64,000 bases of DNA from Lentisphaerota bacterium (GCA_015061685.1 SUWD01000002.1:124001-188000), one strand, 5' to 3'; counted from the first letter of the stretch, positions 25,692 through 35,323 are shown. Numbers and translations are program-made. Notes: a model not told the origin generated them from the sequence alone.

Positions 25692-26606
25692 ATGAAAGCG
25701 TTTTTTGTGTTTTCCGGTCAGGGAGCTCAATTTCCCGGTATGGGGAAGGATATTGCAGAAAATTCAGCTGCGGCAAAATCAATTTTCGAAGCCGCAGATA
25801 ATGCATTAGGTTACAGCTTGAGTGATATCATATTCAATGGACCGTCCGAAAAACTCACCCAGACCATTTATTGTCAGCCGGCAATCTATACGATGAGTTG
25901 TGCGGCACTGGCTGCATTCCGGGAAAAATTTCAGGATATCAAGCCGGTAGCGTGTGCAGGTTTGAGTCTTGGGGAATATGGTGCCCTCTATGCAGCCGGA
26001 GCTTTTGACTTTGTTTCCGGATTGAAATTATTGGCAAAGCGGGCTGAATTGATGGATGAAGCATGTCGTGCCGCTGAAGGAGCTATGGCCTCGGTCATAA
26101 ATGGTGATCCGGAGATCATTAAGGATGTTTGCGGCAAATGCGGTATTGATGTTGCAAACTTCAACAGCCCCGGTCAAATTGTTATTTCCGGAGAAAAAAA
26201 TGGCGTTGCCGCAGCGGTTGATGCTTTGAAGGCTGCCGGTATCCGCAAGGTGATCGTCCTCAATGTTGCCGGTGCATTCCACTCCAGAATGATGAAATCT
26301 GCCGGAGATGCCCTGCTCCCGGTATTGGAACAAACAGCTTTTGCCCAGCCCGCTTGTCCGGTGTATCACAACTTTACTGCAGCTCCAGCTGTTGATGCAG
26401 CTGCTTTGCGGGCAAATCTTGCCGCTCAAGTTGCAGGATCTGTCCGCTGGGAAGAGTGTGTGCGGGCAATGGCAGCTCTTGGAGCCAATACCATGATCGA
26501 ATTCGGTCCCGGCAATGTTCTTACCAAACTTTGTTCCCGTACCCTGCCCGATGTAAAAACTTTCAATATCGGAAGTTTTGATGAAATTAATTCCTTCGTT
26601 CTGTGA
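25692..26606 (+). CDS. fabD: Malonyl-CoA:ACP transacylase
   Basis: A 304-residue FabD. The N-terminal FSGQGAQFPGMGKD, the nucleophile elbow GLSLGEYGALYAAG with the active Ser near residue 91, and the catalytic His in GAFHSRMM near 200 are all present. It loads malonyl groups on acyl carrier protein for fatty-acid synthesis. The gene is not next to other fab genes. It is followed by a HAD phosphatase 17 bp downstream and is the first gene to the right of the dif-like site. Confidence 0.94.
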   Translation: MKAFFVFSGQGAQFPGMGKDIAENSAAAKSIFEAADNALGYSLSDIIFNGPSEKLTQTIYCQPAIYTMSCAALAAFREKFQDIKPVACAGLSLGEYGALYAAGAFDFVSGLKLLAKRAELMDEACRAAEGAMASVINGDPEIIKDVCGKCGIDVANFNSPGQIVISGEKNGVAAAVDALKAAGIRKVIVLNVAGAFHSRMMKSAGDALLPVLEQTAFAQPACPVYHNFTAAPAVDAAALRANLAAQVAGSVRWEECVRAMAALGANTMIEFGPGNVLTKLCSRTLPDVKTFNIGSFDEINSFVL

Positions 26607-26623
26607 AGTAGTTGACTTGAGCA

Positions 26624-27283
26624 ATGATGATTGAAGCTCTTTTCTTTGACTTTGACGGTACCATCGGTGCGACAGAGGTCGATATTCGTGCTGCCTGGTT
26701 GTCTGCGATCAATAAACTGGAGCTGGAGTGCAAAGATTTCGACCGCATATTCCGGGTAGGCCCACCGGTACGGGATACTGCTGCCATGCTTTTTCCGGAA
26801 ATGCCATCCGAAGAGCTGGCTGTTCTTGTAACTGCATACAAATCGTTCTATGATGAAGCAGAAATTTATCAGGCAGTCCCCTACCCCGGTGTTGAGGATA
26901 TGCTTCATAAATTGGCAGAGAATGGTAAAAAAATTTATATTGTTACCAACAAAAGAATCAAACCTTTGCTAAAACTGGTTCGTCAGTTTGATTTACTGCC
27001 ATTGTGCCATGGTTTATTTGCTCCGGATATTGTTGATCCGGACAACCATATGAGCAAAACTGAATTGCTGGCTCTTGCTGTGCGTATATCCGGCTGTTCC
27101 CATGAAAGAGCTTTGATGATTGGTGATACAGAACTTGATATTCATGCTGCCCATACAAACGGCATTGCGGCATGCGGGGTCACCTGGGGATATGGTTCAC
27201 TGAAAAATCTTCAGACCGCCAATCCTGAGTTTATTGTTGACACTCCGCAGGATTTGACCTGGATCACTTCAGTGAAGCAATAA
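26624..27283 (+). CDS. HAD-superfamily phosphatase (phosphoglycolate phosphatase-like)
   Basis: A 219-residue HAD hydrolase of subfamily IA. Motif I is FFDFDGTIGATEVD (residues 7-20), the motif II region is YIVTNKR, and motif IV is MIGDTELDIHAAHTNGI near 165. The cap region between motifs I and II resembles Gph/PGP proteins. The substrate is a small phosphorylated metabolite, not definable from sequence. ATGATG at the start gives two possible starts (26624 or 26627). Its 3' end overlaps the convergent marC-like gene by 20 bp. Confidence 0.83.
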   Translation: MMIEALFFDFDGTIGATEVDIRAAWLSAINKLELECKDFDRIFRVGPPVRDTAAMLFPEMPSEELAVLVTAYKSFYDEAEIYQAVPYPGVEDMLHKLAENGKKIYIVTNKRIKPLLKLVRQFDLLPLCHGLFAPDIVDPDNHMSKTELLALAVRISGCSHERALMIGDTELDIHAAHTNGIAACGVTWGYGSLKNLQTANPEFIVDTPQDLTWITSVKQ

Positions 27284-27884
27284 AGCCCCCTGCCCCGGAA
27301 AGCATCATTTGCATTGCAACAGCCATTACGATCAATCCGGTCAAACGGATCACCGGTCCGGCAAAGGCAAAAAATTCCAACGTCTTGGTAATGTGACGGC
27401 TCAACAACATCAAGCACCAGTTCGTCAGCAGTGCCGGAATCAGAGACAACAGTGTTGACAGAGTGCCGTACTGCATGGAAAAGGATATCGTTGCCGCAAT
27501 TGTGCCGGGGCCGGCTATCAATGGTGCAGCCAGAGGTACAACTGATAATTCATCAAAAGATGGATGTGTCTGTTCATCCCGGTCATGATAAAAAACGCCT
27601 TTTTGCACAGCGGCCATGCCGGAAAATAATAAAACCAATCCACCTGAAAGCTGCAAAGCATAAAGTTTCACCCGGAATACATGTTCCAATACAAAATACC
27701 CGCCGAGACAGCATCCAAGTAAAATCAAAAAAGCAAATAAAGAAGCTCGGCATGAAATACGAATCACCTCTTTCGAGCTTAAAGATGGCCGCTGGGCCGT
27801 AAGAAAGAATATTTTACTTGCCGGATTTATCAATGCAATAAAATACAAAGAATTTTCCAAAACCGTTGAAATTTCGTGCCACAT
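27264..27884 (-). CDS. MarC family membrane protein
   Basis: A 206-residue protein with six membrane helices. It has MarC (UPF0056) hallmarks: LFFIALINPASKIFF-type N-terminus, FRVKLYALQLSGGLVLLFSGM near 70, VVPLAAPLIAGPGTIAATI near 110. Transport function is unproven for this family. Start 27884 is chosen because AGGTGA lies just before it and it follows the stop of the CPBP gene. An upstream TTG at 27911 would overlap that gene. Third gene of the tsaE-CPBP-marC operon. Confidence 0.85.
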   Translation of the reverse strand: MWHEISTVLENSLYFIALINPASKIFFLTAQRPSLSSKEVIRISCRASLFAFLILLGCCLGGYFVLEHVFRVKLYALQLSGGLVLLFSGMAAVQKGVFYHDRDEQTHPSFDELSVVPLAAPLIAGPGTIAATISFSMQYGTLSTLLSLIPALLTNWCLMLLSRHITKTLEFFAFAGPVIRLTGLIVMAVAMQMMLSGAGGFIASLK

Positions 27885-27888
27885 GAAA

Positions 27889-28554
27889 TCACCTGATATT
27901 TGTTTCACCAAAAATATTTACAAAAAATGCCATAGTGTTGACGACAGAATGCAGCAGCATTGCAGTCAAAAGATTTTCCCGGATGAGATACGCCAATTGA
28001 AATGCCAGTCCCATAATCAGCAACCCGGGGATCCCCATCAAAAAGAAGTGAGCAAGCGAAAAGATCAGAGACGTACCAAAAAAGGCTGTCGGCGGATGTA
28101 TGTGGTGCCATGAACTGTAAATTATCCGTCGAAAAAGGACTTCTTCCACAACCGGAGTTATGACACACACCGAAATATACAGCCGGATTTGATCCTGTCT
28201 TGCTGCGGTACTGATCATTTGCAGCATATCCTGGCTCTCTGCATACTTGACACCCATGCTGTCCCAAAACAATTTCCATGGAGCAGCTGCAAGCATGGAG
28301 AGTAAAATTATCGCAACATATCCTCCGGTGACCAATGCAAAATCAGAGAATTCCAACGGCTTTATTCCCAATTGTCTGCAGGTGCCGATACAAGCCGGCA
28401 GAGCCGCCAGAACCGAGAAAAAAGGGACCTGTATTTCCGGGATCTTGCACAAAAACAATATCCCCGGCAGAAGCAGCAGGCAAAAAATGATCCACCCTGC
28501 CCGCAAAGGAGCTAAAGGGAGTTTTTCCTGCCACGGCTCAGGATTGAGTTTCAT
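27889..28554 (-). CDS. CPBP family intramembrane metalloprotease (CAAX protease-like)
   Basis: A 221-residue polytopic membrane protein. It carries the Abi/CPBP active-site motifs EEVLFRR (EExxxR, near residue 133) and SLAHFFLMG (FxxxH type, near 165). About seven hydrophobic helices. Members include prenyl-protein CAAX proteases and bacterial immunity or regulatory proteases; the substrate here is unknown. Its start overlaps the tsaE end by 17 bp. Confidence 0.85.
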   Translation of the reverse strand: MKLNPEPWQEKLPLAPLRAGWIIFCLLLLPGILFLCKIPEIQVPFFSVLAALPACIGTCRQLGIKPLEFSDFALVTGGYVAIILLSMLAAAPWKLFWDSMGVKYAESQDMLQMISTAARQDQIRLYISVCVITPVVEEVLFRRIIYSSWHHIHPPTAFFGTSLIFSLAHFFLMGIPGLLIMGLAFQLAYLIRENLLTAMLLHSVVNTMAFFVNIFGETNIR

Positions 28555-28972
28555 ATAAAGTTATTTCCCGTTCATTTTCATTGAGATGCCGGATGTCGAT
28601 TTTTATGGCGTTTTCCGGAATCACGTCACCGATCCGTTCCGGCCATTCCACTAAAGCTACAGCTTTAGGATCATTCAAAAACTCATCAACGCCGAAAGCC
28701 AACGCCGCTTCCGCTCCGGAAATCCGGTAAAGATCAAGATGATACAAGCGATGTTTTTCATCCGGGAGCAAATACTCCTGCACTATTGTATAAGTCGGAC
28801 TGGAAACGGCTTCATCTATTCCCAGACCTCTGGCAAATCCCCGGGCGAAAACGGTTTTTCCTGCTCCCAAATCTCCGTTGAGGGTTAAGACACTTCCCAT
28901 GGGCAGAGTTGTGGCAAGATTCCGGGCGAATTCAGCAGTTTCGCTTTCAGAGTGAGAAATTATTTTCTTCAT
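28538..28972 (-). CDS. tsaE: tRNA threonylcarbamoyladenosine biosynthesis ATPase TsaE
   Basis: A 144-residue P-loop protein. Walker A GDLGAGKTVFARG near residue 30, the threonine switch SSPTYTIVQEY, HLDLYRISGAEA near 79, and VEWPERIGDVIP near 108. It works with TsaB and TsaD to make t6A37 in ANN-decoding tRNAs. The start 28972 is supported by AAAGG six bases upstream; an in-frame start 42 bp earlier has none. First gene of a three-gene operon. Confidence 0.94.
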   Translation of the reverse strand: MKKIISHSESETAEFARNLATTLPMGSVLTLNGDLGAGKTVFARGFARGLGIDEAVSSPTYTIVQEYLLPDEKHRLYHLDLYRISGAEAALAFGVDEFLNDPKAVALVEWPERIGDVIPENAIKIDIRHLNENEREITLYETQS

Positions 28973-28999
28973 AAAAAACCTTTCATATACCATCTGTGA

Positions 29000-29028
29000 A
29001 ATATAACTCCGCAAGCCTCAATTTACAA
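29000..29028 (-). promoter_or_regulatory. tsaE promoter
   Basis: On the minus strand TTGTAA (complement of 29023-29028), 17-bp spacer and TATATT (complement of 29000-29005), back to back with the asnB promoter. Confidence 0.55.
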
Positions 29029-29037
29029 GCTTGATGA

Positions 29038-29066
29038 TTGAAAAATTTTGTTTTTGGTGTTATATT
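29038..29066 (+). promoter_or_regulatory. asnB promoter
   Basis: TTGAAA (29038-29043), 17-bp spacer ending TGT, extended -10 TATATT (29061-29066). Confidence 0.65.
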
Positions 29067-29105
29067 AACAACAGAACAACTCATGAAACGAGGAATCGGA
29101 GAAAT

Positions 29106-31001
29106 ATGTGTGCAATTTCGGGAATCGTTAATACTCACGGAGAGTCATACCGGGAAATAGTTTCTGCCATGATTGAGGTACAGAAACATCGCGGTCCTGA
29201 TGATTGTGGCATTTTTGAATGTGACGATGCTGTTCTTGCACATCGCCGTCTTGCAATAATCGATGTTGCCAACGGGCATCAGCCGATGATAAGTGATAAT
29301 GGTAAAATCGTTGTTTTACTGAATGGCGAAATTTACAATTTTCAGGAATTACGCCGCAAACTGACAGAGACGGGACACAAATTCACTACCAATTCAGATA
29401 CGGAAACCTTGCTTCATCTTTATGAGAATTACGGCAGTGAATGTGTTACCATGCTCGACGGTATGTTTGCCTTTGCGGTCTTTGACCGGGTTAAACGCAA
29501 ACTGTTATTGGGCAGAGACCGGCTCGGACAAAAGCCCCTGCTCTATTTTATGGACGGGGACGCTCTTGTTTTTGCCAGTGAATTTGCCGGTTTGGAGAAA
29601 CATCCGCGTTTCCCCCGGGAATTGGACAAAGAAGCTCTTACCAATTTCATGTCCCTCCAGTATATCCCCCAGCCGGATACTGCTTACCTGAATGTCCGCA
29701 AATTGGCACCGGGGCATATTTTGGAACTCAATCTGGCAAACAGCCACATTTCCATACGCTGCTACTGGCAAGCTGATTTTTCGATAAAAAACAGTACATT
29801 GAGGATGGATGCGGCAACCGCCAAACTTCGTACTCTTGTTGAAAAAGCTGTTGAAAAACGTCTTGTTTCGGATGTTCCGGTCGGCACATTTCTGTCCGGC
29901 GGGGTTGATTCCTGTATTGTTACCGGGGTTGCGGCCAGATTGCTTTATCCGGCTCCTTGCGACACGTTTACAGCGGCATTTTCGACTGCGGCTTATGATG
30001 AGAGAAATGCGGCACAGCGTTCAGCAGAGATAATCAATCAGGTTACCGGCGGCAATTTGAGATATCATCAACGGGAGATCAAACCGGACGATTTTTCGAT
30101 AGCTGAATTGCTTTCCAGGCACTTCGGTGAACCATTTGCCGATGCTTCATCCATTCCGCTTTATCTTTTAAGCAAATTTGCCAAAGAGAAAATATCTGTT
30201 GCTCTTTGCGGCGATGGAGCGGATGAGATTTTTGCCGGTTACGAGCGTTATCTTGCGATGCGTTATGCAGAAAAAGTTTACTGGATTCCTCAAACTGCCC
30301 GGAAAATGATTTTTAACACTCTTGCCTCTTTTTTTCCGGAGCATGGAGAGAGAAGCCGCAGCAGCCGGATAAAACGGTTGTTGAAACTTTTTGCCTCTCC
30401 GGAAGAAGTCGGGTATTTTAATTTACTGGATCGCTGTCCGTCAGACATCAAAAAAGAATTATATGGACCGCAACTGGCAGATGTTGTAAATTTTGATTCA
30501 TCTCAATGTTTTACTTCTCTTGATTGGGAATTAATCGCCAAAGACCGTGTCGAAAAACTTGCCGAACTTGATTTACGCACCTACCTGCCGGGAGATATTT
30601 TACCCAAAGCAGATATTTCCTCAATGGCAAATGCTTTGGAACTGCGGTCACCTTTTCTGGACACGGGGGTCGTTGAATTTGCCGCACGTTTGCCGATGAG
30701 TTACAAGCTTTCGGCAAAACGGCGTAAATACATCTTGTGTGCGGCATTCCCGGAATTCATCACTCCGGAATTGTTGAATCGTCCGAAACGCGGTTTCGGA
30801 GTTCCGATTGCTCACTGGCTGCGTGATTCCTGGAAAGAACAGGCTTATGACAAACTTTTCAACTCCAGGTTGACCGCAGATGGTTTTATCAGGAAAGATT
30901 CTCTTGAAAAGTATTGGAATCTGCATCAACAGGGCAAAGACTTCAGTTATCTGCTTTGGAACCTGATCATTTTTGCCTTTTTTCTTGACCGGCAGCCGTA
31001 A
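29106..31001 (+). CDS. asnB: Asparagine synthase (glutamine-hydrolysing)
   Basis: A 631-residue class II amidotransferase. The start at 29106 is set by biochemistry: it makes MCAISG, where Cys1 after Met removal is the glutaminase nucleophile. GGAG precedes it, while an upstream start would bury that Cys. RGPDDCG near residue 33 and NGEIYNFQELR near 75 mark the glutaminase domain. FLSGGVDS near 263 and ALCGDGADEIFAGYERY near 361 mark the ATP-pyrophosphatase synthetase domain. It makes Asn from Asp, Gln and ATP. The longer AsnB type may instead amidate surface-sugar precursors. No polysaccharide cluster is adjacent, so Asn synthesis is preferred. Confidence 0.93.
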   Translation: MCAISGIVNTHGESYREIVSAMIEVQKHRGPDDCGIFECDDAVLAHRRLAIIDVANGHQPMISDNGKIVVLLNGEIYNFQELRRKLTETGHKFTTNSDTETLLHLYENYGSECVTMLDGMFAFAVFDRVKRKLLLGRDRLGQKPLLYFMDGDALVFASEFAGLEKHPRFPRELDKEALTNFMSLQYIPQPDTAYLNVRKLAPGHILELNLANSHISIRCYWQADFSIKNSTLRMDAATAKLRTLVEKAVEKRLVSDVPVGTFLSGGVDSCIVTGVAARLLYPAPCDTFTAAFSTAAYDERNAAQRSAEIINQVTGGNLRYHQREIKPDDFSIAELLSRHFGEPFADASSIPLYLLSKFAKEKISVALCGDGADEIFAGYERYLAMRYAEKVYWIPQTARKMIFNTLASFFPEHGERSRSSRIKRLLKLFASPEEVGYFNLLDRCPSDIKKELYGPQLADVVNFDSSQCFTSLDWELIAKDRVEKLAELDLRTYLPGDILPKADISSMANALELRSPFLDTGVVEFAARLPMSYKLSAKRRKYILCAAFPEFITPELLNRPKRGFGVPIAHWLRDSWKEQAYDKLFNSRLTADGFIRKDSLEKYWNLHQQGKDFSYLLWNLIIFAFFLDRQP

Positions 31002-31024
31002 TAAAATCCTCTTTGATTTTGTAT

Positions 31025-31068
31025 AAAAAACAAAAGCTCCGTTTGTCATCTGGCAAATGGAGCTTTTG
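31025..31068 (-). terminator. Bidirectional terminator between asnB and nagA
   Basis: A 15-bp stem (31031-31045 with 31054-31068, one G-U pair) and 8-base loop. The minus-strand reading ends in six T (complement of 31025-31030), so it mainly ends nagA. The plus-strand reading, with TTTTG inside the stem end, may also stop asnB. Confidence 0.88.
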
Positions 31069-31081
31069 ATATGACGTGATT

Positions 31082-32227
31082 TCAGCAGGCGAAACGTACT
31101 TCTCCGCCGACCAGAGTTTTACGGACCTTGAATTCTCCGTCAAGAAGGACGATATCCGCCAGATAACCGGGCATCAGATAGCCGCGGTCAAGCCATCCCA
31201 TAGCAGTTGCAGCGGAGGCTGAAGTGGATTTGATCAATTCAGATGCTTTGATACCGGTTACTTCGCAAATATTTTTGAATGCGGTTGCCAACTGCAACGT
31301 ACTGCCAGCCAATGCTCCGCCCTCTTTCAGTCTGGCGGCACCATCGGCGACCATCACAGGCAATCCGCCGAGAGAATATTCCCCATCGGGCATTCCGGAG
31401 GCACGCATGGCATCGGATATCAAAATGATTTTATCCGCTCCTTTTACGCTGAATACCAATTGGATCATTGCCGGAGATATATGCAGTTTATCGCAAATCA
31501 ATTCTGCAAAAACATCTTTGTGAAGCAATCCGGCTCCGACCAGTCCGATATCCCGGTGATGCAGTGGTGTCATCTGATTGCAGAAGTGGGACAAGTTGCG
31601 TAATCCGGCCTGATGAGCCTGCTTGAATGTCTCGTATTTAGCCTGACTGTGGGTACAGGATGGTACGATGCCCCGTTTGAGCATTTCGCTGACAAATTCG
31701 ATGCCGTTATTTTCTTCAATGGCAAAAGTGATTTTCTTCACCGGAAATACGGCATTGAGACGGTCAACTTCTGCTGCATCCGGGGTGCGTACAAATGCCG
31801 GGTTTTGGGCTCCGGCAGCCTTTACATTGATAAATGGACCTTCGAGGTGGACTCCGGGGATACGGCATCCGGTTTTCTGATCGTATGCTGCAACGGCCCG
31901 CAATGAATCTGCCAGATCAGCTTCACTGACAGTCAGAGTCGTGGGGAGCAAGGTGGTAACACCCTCGGCAAGTTTATTTTCAGCAATAGCTTTTGCTCCA
32001 TCCGCAGAACCATCGCAGAAGTCAAAGCTGTTGCGGCCGTGGCAATGCAGATCAATAAATCCGGGAACTGCGGTCAATCCGGCGGCATCAATAATTTCAG
32101 CACCGGCAGGAGCTGTGATTTTGCCGGGAGAAACTTTGATTATCCGATCGTTTTCGATCAGAATTGATGCTTCGGATATTTCCACATCCGGGGAAATCAA
32201 ACGGCAGTTTTCGATCAAAGTAAACAT
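31082..32227 (-). CDS. nagA: N-acetylglucosamine-6-phosphate deacetylase
   Basis: A 381-residue amidohydrolase. FIDLHCHGRNSFDFCDG near residue 57, HLEGPFIN near 128 (metal Glu), CTHSQAKYETF near 192, HFCNQMTPLHHRD near 212 and the catalytic Asp in LISDAMRASGMPDG near 272. It removes acetate from GlcNAc-6-P in hexosamine catabolism. A NagB partner is not in the window. It diverges from the hexosamine salvage operon that starts at 32433. Confidence 0.93.
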   Translation of the reverse strand: MFTLIENCRLISPDVEISEASILIENDRIIKVSPGKITAPAGAEIIDAAGLTAVPGFIDLHCHGRNSFDFCDGSADGAKAIAENKLAEGVTTLLPTTLTVSEADLADSLRAVAAYDQKTGCRIPGVHLEGPFINVKAAGAQNPAFVRTPDAAEVDRLNAVFPVKKITFAIEENNGIEFVSEMLKRGIVPSCTHSQAKYETFKQAHQAGLRNLSHFCNQMTPLHHRDIGLVGAGLLHKDVFAELICDKLHISPAMIQLVFSVKGADKIILISDAMRASGMPDGEYSLGGLPVMVADGAARLKEGGALAGSTLQLATAFKNICEVTGIKASELIKSTSASAATAMGWLDRGYLMPGYLADIVLLDGEFKVRKTLVGGEVRFAC

Positions 32228-32351
32228 AAATACATTATCTCCATTGTTAGACGTTGATATGACACGGTTATAAATATAGATGAATTTTGTAAATTTACTA
32301 TTGACGCTTACGCATAGTTAATGGATTTTCCTGCAAATTGCAATAAAAAAG

Positions 32352-32380
32352 TTGTAAATTTCCGGAAAGAGGATTATATT
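32352..32380 (+). promoter_or_regulatory. Promoter of the hexosamine salvage operon
   Basis: TTGTAA (32352-32357), 17-bp spacer, TATATT (32375-32380), 52 bp before the start codon. Confidence 0.6.
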
Positions 32381-32432
32381 AGCATAAATACAGGCTTTAT
32401 ACCTTATAACAAAAAACAAAAGGATTGAGAAT

Positions 32433-33341
32433 ATGGGACTTTCATTATTGATTCTTGCGGCCGGCATGGGCAGCCGCTACGGTGGATTAAAGCAGTTGGA
32501 CCAGATGGGACCGTCCGGTGAAACGGTAATGGATTATTCTGTTTTTGATGCAATGCGTGCCGGCTTTGACCGGGTCGTTTTCGTGATCCGCAAAGATTTT
32601 GAAAATGAATTCAAAAATGTGATCGCCAAGCGTTATGAAAACAAGATCAATATGGAGTTTGCCTTTCAGGATCTCAATGATCTGCCCGGTTCTTTCAAAG
32701 TTCCGGAAGGCAGAATAAAACCCTGGGGAACTGGTCATGCTGTATATGCGGCAAGACATTTGCTCAATGAGCCGTTTGCAGTTATCAATGCGGATGATTT
32801 TTATGGCAAAGACAGCTATGCCCAGCTTGCGGCTTATCTGAAAAATCCTCCGGCAAGTGATCTTGTCCGCGGCTGTATCGCATCTTTTAAACTCTCCAAT
32901 ACGCTCAGTGAAAATGGTTCCGTTTCCAGAGGAATTTGTTCTGCTGATGGCAATGGACATCTGGCAAAGGTGGTTGAGAATACAAAAATTTACCGTCGCA
33001 ATGACGGACAAATCGTTTCAGCGACAGATAATGGAGACGAGGTCATTCTTACCGGTGATGAACCTGCCTCGATGAATTCCTGGGGATTCATGCCGGAAAT
33101 GATCAATGAATTGGAAGCACTTTTTACCGGTTTCCTTGAAGAACACGGTAGTGAATTGAAAAGTGAATTTTATCTGCCTTTTGTTGTGGATTCTCTCATT
33201 CACTCCGGTAAGGCTCAGATCGATATGCTTTACAGCCGTGACAGCTGGTTCGGAGTTACCTACAAAGAGGATCGCCCGTCTGTGCAGGCTGCATTGAGCA
33301 ATCTGGTGAAAACAGGTGCTTATCCGGAAAAACTTTTCTGA
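32433..33341 (+). CDS. Sugar-phosphate nucleotidyltransferase family protein
   Basis: A 302-residue GT-A-fold nucleotidyltransferase. It has the NTP-binding loop LAAGMGSRYGGLKQLDQMGP (residues 8-27), a PWGTGHAV motif near 93 and NADDFYG near 114, where the metal-binding Asp lies. Paired with the NahK-like kinase 21 bp downstream, it would make a UDP-HexNAc or similar from HexNAc-1-phosphate. That substrate is inference from context. Similar genes in gut bacteria occur next to anomeric kinases. Confidence 0.85.
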   Translation: MGLSLLILAAGMGSRYGGLKQLDQMGPSGETVMDYSVFDAMRAGFDRVVFVIRKDFENEFKNVIAKRYENKINMEFAFQDLNDLPGSFKVPEGRIKPWGTGHAVYAARHLLNEPFAVINADDFYGKDSYAQLAAYLKNPPASDLVRGCIASFKLSNTLSENGSVSRGICSADGNGHLAKVVENTKIYRRNDGQIVSATDNGDEVILTGDEPASMNSWGFMPEMINELEALFTGFLEEHGSELKSEFYLPFVVDSLIHSGKAQIDMLYSRDSWFGVTYKEDRPSVQAALSNLVKTGAYPEKLF

Positions 33342-33362
33342 TTTTGCAAATGGAGAAATATC

Positions 33363-34460
33363 ATGGCAACTCCTTATACCCAGCGGGAAATCCGGCGTCT
33401 TGCCGGGATGTTTGATATTTACGGTGATTTTCTGGTTGCGACACCATTCGGAAACGGTAATGTCAATGATACGTTTCAGTTGACCTACGATCAGGGCGGT
33501 ATCCGCTTGCATTATGCTTTACAGCGGATAAATTCCAATGTTTTCAAAGATCCGGTGGCTGTAATGGAAAATGTTTCCCGGGTTACCGACCACATTCTCG
33601 GCAAAATCCGGGCGGCTCATGCCGAAACCCGCAAACGCACTCTGCGTTTGCTGCATGCTCACGACGGCAAGCCATACGCATTTGATGATATGGGGAATTG
33701 CTGGCGTGCGTACGTTTTTGTTGAACACGCCCGGGCTTATGAGGTGTTGGAAAATCCGGAACAGGCTTTCCGGGTGGCTCAAGGTTTCGGAGAGTTCCAG
33801 AAGCAGCTTGTCGATTTAAAAGGTCGTCTGCATGAAACGATTCCGGACTTTCACAACACTCCGAAGCGGGTGGATGCACTGGAAGCTGCAATAAAAGCTG
33901 ATCCCTGCAACCGGGCAAAAAGTGTCGGTCCTGAAATTGATTTTGTACTTTCCCGCAAAGATGAGTGCGGTAAGTTGATCGCCTTGAATAAAGAAGGGGC
34001 GATCCCCGAAAGAATCACGCACAACGATACAAAAGCCAATAATATTTTGATCGATGACCTTTCCGGAGAGGCAATTTGCGTGATCGATCTTGATACAGTC
34101 ATGCCCGGTTTGGCATTGTATGACTTCGGAGACATGGTTCGCAGCGGTGCCAATCCGGCAGAGGAGGACGAACTTGATCTCAATCGGGTCGGCATGAGAT
34201 TTGACATGTACGAGGGACTGTACGATGGTTTTATCAGTGCTGCCGGCGGTTTTCTGACTGAAGCGGAAAAAGAGATGCTGCCGTTTTCTGCAAAATTGAT
34301 CACGCTTGAAATTGGAATGCGTTTCCTTACAGACTATCTGATGGGAGATGTCTATTTCAAAACCAGACGCAAGCAGCAAAATCTTGATCGCAGCCGCACG
34401 CAATTTAAACTGGTGGAATCGATTGAAGCACAAATGAATAAAATGCAGGCTTTGCTTTGA
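33363..34460 (+). CDS. N-acetylhexosamine 1-kinase-like phosphotransferase
   Basis: A 365-residue protein of the aminoglycoside phosphotransferase fold, NahK branch. It has the glycine-rich GNGNVNDTFQL near residue 28, the catalytic loop THNDTKANNILID near 219, and VIDLDTVMPGLALYDFGDMVRSG near 242 with the metal Asp. NahK phosphorylates GlcNAc or GalNAc at C1. Together with the preceding nucleotidyltransferase it forms a two-step salvage route to a nucleotide sugar. The stop overlaps the next start (TGATG). Confidence 0.88.
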   Translation: MATPYTQREIRRLAGMFDIYGDFLVATPFGNGNVNDTFQLTYDQGGIRLHYALQRINSNVFKDPVAVMENVSRVTDHILGKIRAAHAETRKRTLRLLHAHDGKPYAFDDMGNCWRAYVFVEHARAYEVLENPEQAFRVAQGFGEFQKQLVDLKGRLHETIPDFHNTPKRVDALEAAIKADPCNRAKSVGPEIDFVLSRKDECGKLIALNKEGAIPERITHNDTKANNILIDDLSGEAICVIDLDTVMPGLALYDFGDMVRSGANPAEEDELDLNRVGMRFDMYEGLYDGFISAAGGFLTEAEKEMLPFSAKLITLEIGMRFLTDYLMGDVYFKTRRKQQNLDRSRTQFKLVESIEAQMNKMQALL

Positions 34461-35317
34461 TGGAAAAAATCGGTACATTTACAGATTTTTTACGGTGTAA
34501 TACAGCGGCATTTGATGCAGTATTCTTTGATATAGATGGTACTTTAACCAAAGGGAAAGCCGCCCTGCCCGGAGCTGAAAGGCTTTTTGAATATCTGCAT
34601 GACATACAAATGCCGTACGTTCTTGTTACCAATGATGCAACGACTCCGCCGGAAAAGAAAGCTTATTATCTGCAAAAAAGCGGTATCAATGTTGATCCAT
34701 CCCGGATCATCTCTGCCGGAAAAGCATTGAAATACTGGATACGGGAGCATAATTGTACCGGAATGAATTTTTTTCAATATGGTACTCTTGATCCGGAGAA
34801 AGTTGCAGCAGCTGACATTACAGTTATTACTGATCCGGATAAGGCGTTTTTGTGCCAAGGGGTTCTTGGCGGCGGTTACGGAGATTGGCAAAGTATCGAA
34901 GCGGCATTTAATTTATTGCTCTCGCATCCGGAATATCCCTTTGTTGTAGCCAATCCGGATTGTATTTATCCATCGTTTCGGGTGCCTGGTTTCATTGGTT
35001 TCGGTCCCGGAGCGGTTGCTAATTTTATCTGTCAGCAACTGCAAAAGTTGGGAATTGATAAAAAACCGTTTTTTCTGGGCAAACCTTATGATCCGATTTA
35101 CCGTTGTGCATTGACATTTCTGAGTGAAAATTTCCCGGAAAGATCTTTTTTTGTGAACCGGATCATTATGGTGGGGGATTCTTTGGATTCTGATATTGCC
35201 GGAGCTTGTGCGAATGGTTTGCAAAGTGCTCTGGTGTTAAGCGGGATCACTGATATAAAACAAGTTGATGGGATAGATAAAAAGCAGCATCCCGATTTTA
35301 TTTTTTCCGGAGTATGA
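34460..35317 (+). CDS. HAD-IIA (NagD-like) sugar phosphatase
   Basis: A 285-residue HAD hydrolase. The motif I FFDIDGTLTKGKAALPGA and the C2-cap sequence VLVTNDATTPPEKKAYYLQKSG are classic NagD/NPPase type. Motif IV is MVGDSLDSDIAGACANG near 238. Start ATG 34460 overlaps the stop of the NahK-like gene; an in-frame TTG at 34457 is less likely. The position suggests dephosphorylation of a hexose or hexosamine phosphate in the same pathway. Substrate not defined by sequence. Confidence 0.85.
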   Translation: MEKIGTFTDFLRCNTAAFDAVFFDIDGTLTKGKAALPGAERLFEYLHDIQMPYVLVTNDATTPPEKKAYYLQKSGINVDPSRIISAGKALKYWIREHNCTGMNFFQYGTLDPEKVAAADITVITDPDKAFLCQGVLGGGYGDWQSIEAAFNLLLSHPEYPFVVANPDCIYPSFRVPGFIGFGPGAVANFICQQLQKLGIDKKPFFLGKPYDPIYRCALTFLSENFPERSFFVNRIIMVGDSLDSDIAGACANGLQSALVLSGITDIKQVDGIDKKQHPDFIFSGV

Positions 35318-35323
35318 GCAACT